A program made the position numbers and the translations under genes. This document shows positions 56,516 through 64,000 of a stretch of 64,000 nt of DNA, in pieces. The stretch comes from Uliginosibacterium aquaticum (GTDB lineage: Bacteria; Pseudomonadota; Gammaproteobacteria; Burkholderiales; Rhodocyclaceae), in NCBI RefSeq assembly GCF_012972705.2, contig NZ_JABCSC020000001.1, positions 248,001 to 312,000 on the forward strand, in the 5' to 3' direction. Numbering within the stretch: position 1 is the first letter of the stretch; each line of letters opens with the position of its first letter. The notes under the pieces are model-generated. The model did not search any database. It had not been told where the DNA came from and saw only the letters and a list, made by a program, of their open reading frames with translations.

Positions 56516-57424
56516 TCAGTCCTTCTTCTTTGCCCGCGGATGGGCTGCATCGTAGATCTTTGCCAGATGCTGGAAATCCAGATGGGTGTACACCTGTGTG
56601 CTTCGGATGCTGGCGTGGCCCAGCAATTCCTGCACCGCACGCAGATCGCCTGAGGACTGCAGCACATGGGAGGCAAAGCTGTGACGCAGCATGTGCGGAT
56701 GAACATGCTGCGGTGCGCCCTTTTCGCGCGCCCAACGCGCCAGTCGGGCCTGGATGGCGCCATGCGAAAGGCGGGTGCCGCGCTGGCTGAGGAAGAGCGC
56801 GCTTTCGCCATTTGCTGCGAGCGCCGTGCGTACTGCCAGCCAGTTCTCGAGCGCGTTCAGCGCCTGGGTGCCGACGGGGACGCGGCGCGTCTTGTTGCGC
56901 TTGCCGAGTACGGTGACTTCGCCATCCGCGATGCTGTACAGACCATCGACGTCGAGTGCGGCGAGTTCGGCCAGACGCAGGCCGGAGGAGTAAAGCAGCT
57001 CGAACATGGCCAGGTCGCGGATCTCTAGAGCGTCCTCTGGCAGCGCATCGAGCAGGGCGGAGGCGGCATCGACCGACAGCGCTTTGGGCAACAGCTTGCC
57101 GGCACGAGGTGGGCGGATGCCCAGCACCGGATTGCTGCTGACCTGTTCGCGGGCCAGCAACCAGCGGAACAGGCCACGCCAGCAGGAGAGGGCGCGGGCA
57201 ATCGAGCGGGCCTCCAGTCCGCCAGCATGCAGCTTGGCGGCGAAGCGGCGGATGTCCGCCGGTTTCAGCTCGGCGAATGTGCGGGGCGCTGCAAAGGCAT
57301 GCAGCTTGCCGAGTTCGCGGCGGTAGTTGGTGAGGGTGTGCGGGCTGACACGCCTTTGCTGAGCCAGATAATCCAGCCAGGCAATGGCCTCGGCCGGCAA
57401 GATGGCTGAGGCCTGCTCGCTCAT
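56516..57424 (-). CDS. xerC: Tyrosine recombinase XerC
   Basis: 302 aa. Catalytic residues of the tyrosine recombinases are all present: Arg150 (SSGLRLAEL), Lys175, His244 and Arg247 (HPHMLRHSF), His270 (LLGHASI) and Tyr279 (TQVYTHLD). The N-terminal SAM-like domain runs from about 10 to 95. With XerD it resolves chromosome dimers at dif. The position four bases after a DUF484 gene and downstream of dapF is the conserved dapF-DUF484-xerC order, which identifies it as chromosomal XerC and not an integrase of a mobile element. Confidence 0.95.
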   Translation of the reverse strand: MSEQASAILPAEAIAWLDYLAQQRRVSPHTLTNYRRELGKLHAFAAPRTFAELKPADIRRFAAKLHAGGLEARSIARALSCWRGLFRWLLAREQVSSNPVLGIRPPRAGKLLPKALSVDAASALLDALPEDALEIRDLAMFELLYSSGLRLAELAALDVDGLYSIADGEVTVLGKRNKTRRVPVGTQALNALENWLAVRTALAANGESALFLSQRGTRLSHGAIQARLARWAREKGAPQHVHPHMLRHSFASHVLQSSGDLRAVQELLGHASIRSTQVYTHLDFQHLAKIYDAAHPRAKKKD

Positions 57425-57428
57425 GGCA

Positions 57429-58079
57429 TCAGCCGATCTGCTTGAGCACGGCTGCGCCGACCAGATCGCCGATGCGTTCGACGTACATGGTGCCCATTTC
57501 GGGGAAGAAGCGTTGCGGATCTTCCGAACCCAGCGCCAGCATGCCGAAGATCTGTGCGTCCCGGCGCAGCGGGATCAGGGACACCGAGCGCAGCAAAGGA
57601 GCTGCTTCGCCAAACCAGGCTAGGATTTCCTGATTCTGAGCCGCGCCACAATAGGGCTGGCGCAGGTCGGCTGCGTAGAAGCGCAGCTCTTCCGAAACCT
57701 CGATGAATTCCGGCACCGGGCGCTTGAGGATGCTGTTCCAGATGCGCAGGGCTACGTGGGGGACAGCGAAATCTTCCTGAAGGTGGTTATAGACCGCGAA
57801 GTTCACCGCCTCGAAGCTCTCGGCCTGCAGCAGGGAAAGGGTCAGGCGATGCACTTTCTCGGCGATCACATCATTCTCTTCGCCGAAGCTCACCAGCTCT
57901 GCGAGCTTGCCCTGCACCTGGGCGAGCTTCTCGCGCAGGGTCAGCAACTGGCGCTCGGTCAGCGAGATGGCCTGGCCGTTGACCGGGTGTGGCACGGTCA
58001 GCTGGTTGAGAATCTCCGGGTGCTCGTCGAAAAATTCCGGGTGCTGCTTGAAGAACGCAATGATGTCGTTGGCATTCAT
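57429..58079 (-). CDS. DUF484-family protein (YigA-like)
   Basis: 216 aa. N-terminal segment NANDIIAFFKQHPEFFDEHPEIL and PHPVNGQAISLTERQ are diagnostic for DUF484; a short coiled coil (about 45-70) leads into a GAF-like C-terminal domain (about 85-215, SLIPLRRDAQIFGMLALGSEDPQRF). The molecular role is unknown. It lies between dapF and xerC as in many proteobacteria, with gaps of 23 and 4 bases. Confidence 0.92.
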   Translation of the reverse strand: MNANDIIAFFKQHPEFFDEHPEILNQLTVPHPVNGQAISLTERQLLTLREKLAQVQGKLAELVSFGEENDVIAEKVHRLTLSLLQAESFEAVNFAVYNHLQEDFAVPHVALRIWNSILKRPVPEFIEVSEELRFYAADLRQPYCGAAQNQEILAWFGEAAPLLRSVSLIPLRRDAQIFGMLALGSEDPQRFFPEMGTMYVERIGDLVGAAVLKQIG

Positions 58080-58102
58080 GGTCGGGTTCCGGTCAAGGGT
58101 GT

Positions 58103-58933
58103 TCAGATTTCGATCGAGCCTTCGAAGACGCTGACGGCCGGCCCCGTCATTAGCACCGGGCTGCCGGGGCCGCCCCAGGCGATCGACAGTTCGCCACCGC
58201 AGGTCGCCACGCGTACTGGCGAGGCCAGCAACTGGCGCTGGATGCCGGCAACCACCGCAGCACAGGCGCCGGTACCGCAGGCCAGCGTTTCGCCTGCGCC
58301 GCGCTCGAACACGCGCAGGCGGATCGAGTGTTCGTCCACCACCTGCATGAAGCCGGCATTGACGCGAGCCGGGAAGCGCGGGTGATGTTCGATGGCCGGG
58401 CCGAGCGTTTCCACCGGCGCGCTGTCGACGTTACCGACGACTTGGACGGCGTGCGGATTGCCCATCGAAACGGCGGTGATGGCCAGCCTCTCACCATTCA
58501 CCTCGAGCGGCTGCACGACCGCGTCGGACTCAGAGCTGAACGGAATGCGCGCCGGCTCGAAGATCGGCACACCCATGTCGACCGTGACGAGGCCGTCGTC
58601 CGCCAGCCGCGGCTCGATGATGCCGGATTTGGTTTCGACGCGGATCGCGGTCTTGTGCGTGAGCTGCTTGTCCACCACGAAGCGCACGAAGCAGCGTGCC
58701 CCGTTGCCGCACTGCTCGACCTCGGAGCCGTCACCATTGAAGATCCGGTAACGGAAGTCCACGCCCGGCTGCTGGGCGCGCTCGACGATCAGGAGCTGAT
58801 CACAGCCCACGCCGAAGCGGCGGTCGCCGAGTTTCTGGGCGAGGGCTGGCGTCATCTCGACGGGCTGGTTGATCGCGTCAATTACCACGAAGTCGTTGCC
58901 GAGGCCCTGCATCTTGGTGAAAAGGAGTTTCAT
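58103..58933 (-). CDS. dapF: Diaminopimelate epimerase
   Basis: 276 aa. Interconverts LL- and meso-diaminopimelate for lysine and peptidoglycan synthesis. The two catalytic cysteines are Cys75 (EQCGNGARC) and Cys219 (LACGTGACA). N-terminus [20 protein letters not shown] is the family start, at an ATG at 58933 with no strong Shine-Dalgarno. Third gene of an lpxL-lpxL-dapF-DUF484-xerC run. Confidence 0.97.
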   Translation of the reverse strand: MKLLFTKMQGLGNDFVVIDAINQPVEMTPALAQKLGDRRFGVGCDQLLIVERAQQPGVDFRYRIFNGDGSEVEQCGNGARCFVRFVVDKQLTHKTAIRVETKSGIIEPRLADDGLVTVDMGVPIFEPARIPFSSESDAVVQPLEVNGERLAITAVSMGNPHAVQVVGNVDSAPVETLGPAIEHHPRFPARVNAGFMQVVDEHSIRLRVFERGAGETLACGTGACAAVVAGIQRQLLASPVRVATCGGELSIAWGGPGSPVLMTGPAVSVFEGSIEI

Positions 58934-58959
58934 GGGCGGATTGTCCTGCGTTGCGGAGT

Positions 58960-59841
58960 TCAGTAAAACCGGGCTTCGCCTTCTGGCCGGGTCTTGAAGC
59001 GCTTGTGCACCCAGTAATACTGCTCGGGCATCTTGCGCACCTCGGCCTCGATCCAGGCATTCATGCGCGTCGTGTCCGCTTCGACATCTTCGGTCGGGAA
59101 ATCGCTCCACGGATCCTGGAATTCGCCTACGTAACCCTGCCCCCAAGGCTTCATGCGCACTACCAGCGGTACGACGGCCGCGTGGGCGAGCTTGGCGATG
59201 CGCGGCAGGCCCGGCACGGTGGCGGTCTGGATGCCGAAGAAGGGCACGAAGATCGATTCTTTCGGGCCGAAGTCCAGATCCGGCAGGTAGTAGAAGGGGC
59301 GGCCGCGCTTCATGGCCTTCACAGCGCCGCGGATGCCGTCCTGGCGTGACAGCAGCTCCTGCTGGCCGAAGCGGGTGCGGCCGTGCAGCAGCATCTTTTC
59401 GACCAGTTTGTCGTTCTGCGCCGAGTACATGCTCACACAATCCATTTCCATCGCCATGCGGCTGCCAGCCATGTCGAGCCCGACGAAGTGCGGCACCAGC
59501 ATCACCACCGCGCGGCCTTCGGCATGCAGGCGCTTGATCTTGTCCACGCCCTGCAGTTCAACCAGCTTGCGGATGCGCGTTTCAGAGGCCCACCACAGCA
59601 CGCCGCGCTCCAGCATTGAGCGGGCCACTGCGACGCACACACGGCGGGCGAGGCGGCGGCACTGGCAGGCGGAAAATTCCGGAAAGCACAGGCGCAGATT
59701 GGTGTGGAGCACGCGGCGGCGCGGCACAACCAGCAGATACAGCAGCTGGCCGATGCACCAGCCCAGCACAGCTTGTACAGGCAGGGGCAGCCAGTGGAAA
59801 CACCACAGGAAAGCGAGGAATAAGCGGGTCAGGACGATCAT
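58960..59841 (-). CDS. LpxL/HtrB-family lipid A acyltransferase (HX4D type)
   Basis: 293 aa. An N-terminal membrane helix (about 3-35) is followed by the acyltransferase motif HFVGLD (about residue 117-122), HX4D as in LpxL and LpxM, and a [16 protein letters not shown] region. It transfers a secondary acyl chain to Kdo-lipid IVA at the inner membrane. Its start overlaps the preceding paralogue by four bases. Which of lauroyl or myristoyl is added cannot be read from sequence. Confidence 0.9.
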   Translation of the reverse strand: MIVLTRLFLAFLWCFHWLPLPVQAVLGWCIGQLLYLLVVPRRRVLHTNLRLCFPEFSACQCRRLARRVCVAVARSMLERGVLWWASETRIRKLVELQGVDKIKRLHAEGRAVVMLVPHFVGLDMAGSRMAMEMDCVSMYSAQNDKLVEKMLLHGRTRFGQQELLSRQDGIRGAVKAMKRGRPFYYLPDLDFGPKESIFVPFFGIQTATVPGLPRIAKLAHAAVVPLVVRMKPWGQGYVGEFQDPWSDFPTEDVEADTTRMNAWIEAEVRKMPEQYYWVHKRFKTRPEGEARFY

Positions 59842-60713
59842 TGGGGAGTCGAAGGTGGCGGCGTGGCGCCGGCGGGCACCTTGTAACGGTTATAGGCCCA
59901 CAGATACTGGGCGGGGCAACGGCGGATCAAGGCTTCGATCTCGCGATTGATGGCGGCAGCACGCTCTTCCAGCGTGCCCTCGATCGGGCTTTGTGGCGCC
60001 AGAATATGGAGGCGCCAGCCGTGCCCGATCACACGCTCGCCCCAGAACAGCAGTACCCGGGTGTTCTTCACCTCGGACAGGCGTGCCGCCAATGTCATCG
60101 TATAGGCGGGCTTGCCGAAGAAGGGCAGCCATACTCCTTCCCCTTTGCCTGGAGCCTGGTCCGGCAGCAGGCCAGTGGAAATGCCCTGACGCAGGCCCTT
60201 GATGATCTGGCGTACGCCAGCCAGATCTGCAGTGGCAAGCGAGAGCTGGCCGCGCTCGCGTCCGGCGCGCAGGATGGGTTCCACGCTGGTCTGCTTGGGC
60301 GGGCGGTAGAGGATGGTCAGCGGCATTGATCGACCAAGATACAGCGAGGCTATCTCGAAGCAGCCCATGTGCGGGGTCAGGGCGATCATCGCACTGCCTT
60401 CAGCCCGCATGGCCTCCACATGCTCCATGCCCTCCACTTCAAATACGTGCTGCATGACTTCTTCGAGCGGGCGCTGCCACACAAAGGGCAGCTCCAGCAT
60501 CATACGGCCGGTTTCGCGGGCATTCGAGCGGACCTCTGCGGGGGTAGGCGGGCGGCCGAGACACAGCGCGAGGTTGGCCGCTATACGCCTGCGCATGCTG
60601 CCCGAGAGCCGGCAGGCCAGCAGTCCGCCCCAGCCACCGAAGCGGTGCAGGGTGGGCAGCGAGCAGCGCCCCAGCAGGCGGAACAGGAAGGGCAGGAGGT
60701 GGTTCTGTAGCAC
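59838..60713 (-). CDS. LpxL/HtrB-family lipid A acyltransferase (HX4E type)
   Basis: 291 aa, first gene of the operon. The motif is HMGCFE (HX4E variant, about residue 114-119) and a later GEGVWLPFFGKPAYTMTLAA. It is a distant paralogue of the next gene, so two secondary acyl chains are likely added by the pair. Divergent from metK, with overlapping promoters in the gap. Confidence 0.88.
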   Translation of the reverse strand: MLQNHLLPFLFRLLGRCSLPTLHRFGGWGGLLACRLSGSMRRRIAANLALCLGRPPTPAEVRSNARETGRMMLELPFVWQRPLEEVMQHVFEVEGMEHVEAMRAEGSAMIALTPHMGCFEIASLYLGRSMPLTILYRPPKQTSVEPILRAGRERGQLSLATADLAGVRQIIKGLRQGISTGLLPDQAPGKGEGVWLPFFGKPAYTMTLAARLSEVKNTRVLLFWGERVIGHGWRLHILAPQSPIEGTLEERAAAINREIEALIRRCPAQYLWAYNRYKVPAGATPPPSTPQ

Positions 60714-60739
60714 GTGGCGGGCAGGCGGGCGATAGACCC

Positions 60740-60767
60740 TTGCATTATAAGGTCGGCCACCTATAAT
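60740..60767 (+). promoter_or_regulatory. metK promoter
   Basis: TTGCAT (60740-60745), a 16-base spacer and consensus TATAAT (60762-60767). Transcription should start near 60774, which is exactly the first base of the riboswitch-like element. Confidence 0.75.
60744..60749 (-). promoter_or_regulatory. -10 box of the lpxL operon
   Basis: Minus-strand TATAAT, 30 bases before the ATG at 60713. It overlaps the -35 box of metK on the other strand, so the two promoters may compete. No clear -35 was found for it. Confidence 0.5.
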
Positions 60768-60773
60768 CCCCAG

Positions 60774-60846
60774 ACCGCTGAGTTAAAGACAACTTGCAGG
60801 GCGGGTGCAAGGCGTGAGCCTCGCTGACAAATTCTGCTAAAGCGTC
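60774..60846 (+). ncRNA. SAM-II-like riboswitch candidate in the metK leader
   Basis: The leader resembles the SAM-II (metA/SAM_alpha) core: CCGCTGAGTTAAAGAC, then CTTGCAG, then TGACAAAT (60825-60832) and GCTAAAG (60836-60842). Possible P1: CCGC (60775-60778) with GCGG (60801-60804); pseudoknot: GAC (60788-60790) with GTC (60844-60846). An extra AGGC-gtga-GCCT hairpin (60810-60821) is inserted compared with the compact form. SAM-II riboswitches bind SAM, the product of MetK. Assignment rests on recalled consensus, not a covariance search. Confidence 0.5.
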
Positions 60847-60855
60847 GACCACTCG

Positions 60856-60899
60856 AAACCCCGGAGTCGGCCGCGCCGACGATCATCCGGGGTTTTGTT
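60856..60899 (+). terminator. Intrinsic terminator (attenuator) in the metK leader
   Basis: AAACCCCGG (60856-60864) pairs with CCGGGGTTT (60887-60895), followed by TTGTTTTG; an inner stem GTCGGC-cgc-GCCGAC lies within. The metK ATG is only 15 bases further. CGTCG (60843-60847), which overlaps the aptamer pseudoknot strand, could instead pair with CGACG (60877-60881) and disrupt this stem, giving a simple switch. Confidence 0.75.
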
Positions 60900-60913
60900 T
60901 TGTGGAGAGCCAA

Positions 60914-62077
<1,164 letters not shown>

Positions 62078-62108
62078 GAGCAGGGAGCCCGGCTCCCGGA
62101 GCACTCGA

Positions 62109-62136
62109 AAGCCTGCACATGTGCAGGCTTTTTTAT
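62109..62136 (+). terminator. Intrinsic terminator of metK
   Basis: AAGCCTGCAC (62109-62118) pairs with GTGCAGGCTT (62121-62130), followed by TTTTTATTTT. Confidence 0.93.
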
Positions 62137-62187
62137 TTTCGGGGAGTGGTGGTCGAGTTTTCTTCCCGCAATTGCCGGGTGCGGGCA

Positions 62188-62216
62188 ATAAAAAAGCCAG
62201 ACTCAGATGTCTGGCC
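62188..62216 (-). terminator. Intrinsic terminator after tRNA-Gly
   Basis: On the minus strand GCCAGAC-atctga-GTCTGGC (plus 62196-62215) is followed by TTTTTATT. It ends the leftward glycosyltransferase-tRNA transcript. Confidence 0.9.
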
Positions 62217-62227
62217 GGCCGGATTCC

Positions 62228-62301
62228 TGGAGCGGGCGATGGGAATCGAACCCACGGCTCTAGCTTGGGAAGCTAGGGTATTACCATTATACGACGCCCG
62301 C
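62228..62301 (-). tRNA. tRNA-Gly (anticodon CCC)
   Basis: 74-nt cloverleaf. Acceptor arms GCGGGCG and CGCCCGC pair perfectly, discriminator T, and CCA is encoded (62228-62230). The anticodon stem CTAGC/GCTAG encloses the loop TTCCCAA, so the anticodon is CCC, reading GGG glycine codons. The T arm contains the standard GGTTCGATTCC. It starts 12 bases after the stop of the upstream glycosyltransferase gene, so it may be processed from a longer message. Confidence 0.95.
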
Positions 62302-62313
62302 TCGGGCCGCCGA

Positions 62314-63489
62314 TTATCCCGCAAAGCGGCGCCGGACGGAACCCCCGTGCGTGGTTTGGGACATATTCTCGAGAGCCAGGCGCAGATGCTGCTCGAAGCG
62401 CTCAACGATATGACCCCAGTGCAGCGTTTCGACCCGCGCGCGACCCGCGTCTGAACATCGTTGCCGCAAGGCGGCATTGCTGGCCAGCTGGCAGGCTGCG
62501 TCAATGAAGGCGGCTTCGTTGCCGCTGGGAGCGGTCAGGCCTTGTTCGCCGCTGATGATCAGTTCGGCCGCCGCCGCTTCGTGGTAGGCCACCACAGCCA
62601 CTCCGCTGGCCATCGCTTCGGCTACGACGTTGCCATAAGTTTCGCTGAGGCTGGGGAACAGGAAGAGGTCTGCGCTGGCGTAGTGGCTGGCCAGATCCTC
62701 GCCGTGGCGGGCACCGGAAAACTGGTGGAGCGGATGTTTTCTTTCGAGGGCCTTGCGCGCCGGGCCGTCACCGACCCATACCATGCGCGCGCCGGGCTGT
62801 TGTAGCTGGATGGCAGCGAAGGCGGCGGCGGCCAGGCCGAGATTCTTTTCCGGCGCAAGACGGCCGACATTCATGACAACCAGATCATTTTCGCCTGCGC
62901 CCCACTGGCGGCGCAGCGCCTGGCTGCGCCTGGAGGGCGAGAACAGGCGGGTATCGACGCCGCGGCCGAGAACCTGTGCACCGCTGATACCGGCTTGTCG
63001 CAGCTGCTTGACCAGCGTTTCGGTCGGGGCCATGGTGACCCCCGCGCGCCGGTGAAAGCCATGCAGCCAGCGGCGCACCAGTGGCGTGAGCAGGGCCGCA
63101 CCGTAGTGACGGCTGTAGCCATCGAAATGGGTGTGGTAACTGGAGCTGAGTGGGAGGTCCAGTGCCTCGGCGGTTTTGAGGGCAGACCAGCCGAGGGGGC
63201 CTTCGGTGACAAGATGCACAATGTCCGGGCGTTGTGCCTGCCACAGCCGGCGTAGCTGGCGCCCGGCGGGCAGACCGAACTGGAGGCCGGCATAGCCGGG
63301 CAGGGGCAGACCCGCGACGAGAAAATCTGGAGTCGTTGGGCTTTCTTCGCGTTGGCGCGGGCGGATGATCTGAACCTGATGGCCCTGACTGCGTAAGCCG
63401 GCGACCAGGCGGGAGATGGTCATGGCGACGCCATTGACCTCAGGAGGCCAGGTTTCGGTGACCAGCGCAATCTGCAGAGCGGCTTTCAT
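62314..63489 (-). CDS. Glycosyltransferase family 4 (MgtA/PimB-like)
   Basis: 391 aa. N-terminal lobe: IALVTETWPPEVNGVAMTIS, the start typical of GDP-mannose-dependent mannosyltransferases of the MgtA type, then SSYHTHFDGYSRHYG. C-terminal lobe: VVMNVGRLAPEKNLGLA, VWVGDGPARKALE, FLFPSLSETYGNVVAEAMASG with the GT4 E-x7-E motif. It transfers a sugar, possibly mannose or glucose, to a glycolipid at the membrane. Overlaps the next GT4 gene by four bases. Confidence 0.88.
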   Translation of the reverse strand: MKAALQIALVTETWPPEVNGVAMTISRLVAGLRSQGHQVQIIRPRQREESPTTPDFLVAGLPLPGYAGLQFGLPAGRQLRRLWQAQRPDIVHLVTEGPLGWSALKTAEALDLPLSSSYHTHFDGYSRHYGAALLTPLVRRWLHGFHRRAGVTMAPTETLVKQLRQAGISGAQVLGRGVDTRLFSPSRRSQALRRQWGAGENDLVVMNVGRLAPEKNLGLAAAAFAAIQLQQPGARMVWVGDGPARKALERKHPLHQFSGARHGEDLASHYASADLFLFPSLSETYGNVVAEAMASGVAVVAYHEAAAAELIISGEQGLTAPSGNEAAFIDAACQLASNAALRQRCSDAGRARVETLHWGHIVERFEQHLRLALENMSQTTHGGSVRRRFAG

Positions 63490-64000
63490 GCAGCCAGCTC
63501 CTGGAGCAAGGGATGGGTTGTGCGCGGGCGACGCAGGCTGCGATAAAGCTCGGCAAGGCGGGCGGTGAGGGCATGATCAGTCCAGCCACGCGCCCATTCG
63601 AGTCCGAGCTGGCGCATCTGGCGGGCGAGCTCGGGTTGCTCTAGCACCTGCACGATGGTGGCGGCGAATGCTGCGACGTTGTCTGCCGGGGTGAGGGCGC
63701 CGGAGCCGGCGGCGAGAACGTCGCGGGTGCCCATCTCGGCCAGCGCCACCACCGGCAGGCCAGCAGCCATGGCTTCGATGAGCACCAGCCCCTGGGTCTC
63801 GGTGCGCGAGGCGAAGACGAACAGGTTGGCGGCGGCATAGCAGTCCGGCAGAGCGGTGACGCGATCCATGTAGCCAATGAAGCGTACCGCGTGAGCCAGG
63901 CGCATCTTGTCGACTTTCTCCTGCAACGTACGCCGGGCCGGTCCTTCACCGGCAATCACCAGCAGCAGTTCGGGCTGGCTGCGCAGGGCGTGCGGCAGGC
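63486..64000 (-). CDS. Glycosyltransferase family 4 (5' part cut by window edge)
   Basis: The frame is open to the right edge; 170 residues are visible, the C-terminal lobe only. LLLVIAGEGPARRTLQ, then VRFIGYMDRVTALPDCYAAANLFVFASRTETQGLVLIEAMAAGLPVVAL is the GT4 nucleotide-sugar site with its E-x7-E motif. It probably forms a pair with the downstream GT4, as often seen in two-step glycolipid synthesis. The internal ATG at 63959 is not the real start because similarity continues upstream of it. Confidence 0.88.
   Translation of the reverse strand, partial: LPHALRSQPELLLVIAGEGPARRTLQEKVDKMRLAHAVRFIGYMDRVTALPDCYAAANLFVFASRTETQGLVLIEAMAAGLPVVALAEMGTRDVLAAGSGALTPADNVAAFAATIVQVLEQPELARQMRQLGLEWARGWTDHALTARLAELYRSLRRPRTTHPLLQELAA

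Noticed and set aside
56516-57424. Tyrosine recombinase as integrase of a mobile element
   Set aside because: Conserved dapF-DUF484-xerC order and no attachment repeats or cargo; it is housekeeping XerC.
60774-60846. SAH riboswitch in the metK leader
   Set aside because: The SAH-riboswitch core was not found; the GCTAAAG and TGACAAAT motifs fit SAM-II better, and no ahcY follows.

Overview
The window looks like chromosome of a betaproteobacterium, probably of the Rhodocyclales/Azonexaceae type. This is an inference from GC-rich codon use, the Gram-negative gene set (LPS acyltransferases, TonB/ExbBD, heptosyltransferase-like enzymes), the nadD-rsfS-rlmH order, the two near-identical betaproteobacterial porins and the double-length UvrA. 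No phage, plasmid, transposon or CRISPR array is seen. Most of the DNA is ordinary chromosome; the unusual parts are an iron/haem island with several structured RNA leaders and a palindromic repeat inserted inside uvrA.

Layout. 1-2993 (minus): two BPSS1780-like membrane proteins, nadD, rsfS and rlmH, which runs off the left edge. 3155-5164: a TonB-dependent receptor with a possibly leaderless start. 5231-10981 (minus): tandem-duplicated UvrA carrying an in-frame 105-bp palindromic element. 11265-17793: two paralogous 387-aa porins with conserved leaders, flanking a membrane-anchored trehalose-6-phosphate synthase and a XylR/AraC-type regulator. 17872-24618: a small protein resembling the tail of the nearby MarR regulator, MarR, psd, a lipoprotein, a sugar-type binding protein, a GGDEF-EAL protein and an EamA exporter.

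24763-39387 is the iron/haem region. A Fur-type site precedes a siderophore receptor, a DUF1513 protein and a TonB-C lipoprotein. A second Fur-type site precedes a haem-receptor operon: TonB receptor, CobN-like HmuS, ExbB/MotA-like protein, DUF2149 protein, an unknown 99-aa protein and HemP. An orphan ribosomal protein S4 gene with a pseudoknot-like leader, a branched RNA-like element, a DUF2325 protein and a bacterioferritin-like protein follow. A third Fur-type site controls tonB-exbB-exbD (44958-46834, minus), which would energise the receptors. Between these lie a second GGDEF-EAL protein, a two-component system with a likely target gene (BamE-like) and a CopD-like protein.

47025-64000: alaS and a small periplasmic protein; a cell-surface glycan cluster (two GT9, one GT4 and an O-antigen-ligase-like protein); rlmI; a DEDDh exonuclease; an lpxL-lpxL-dapF-DUF484-xerC operon; metK behind a SAM-II-like leader with an intrinsic terminator; tRNA-Gly(CCC); and two GT4 glycosyltransferases, the last cut by the right edge. 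Start codons were moved from the longest ORF wherever a ribosome-binding site, signal peptide or promoter position decided it.
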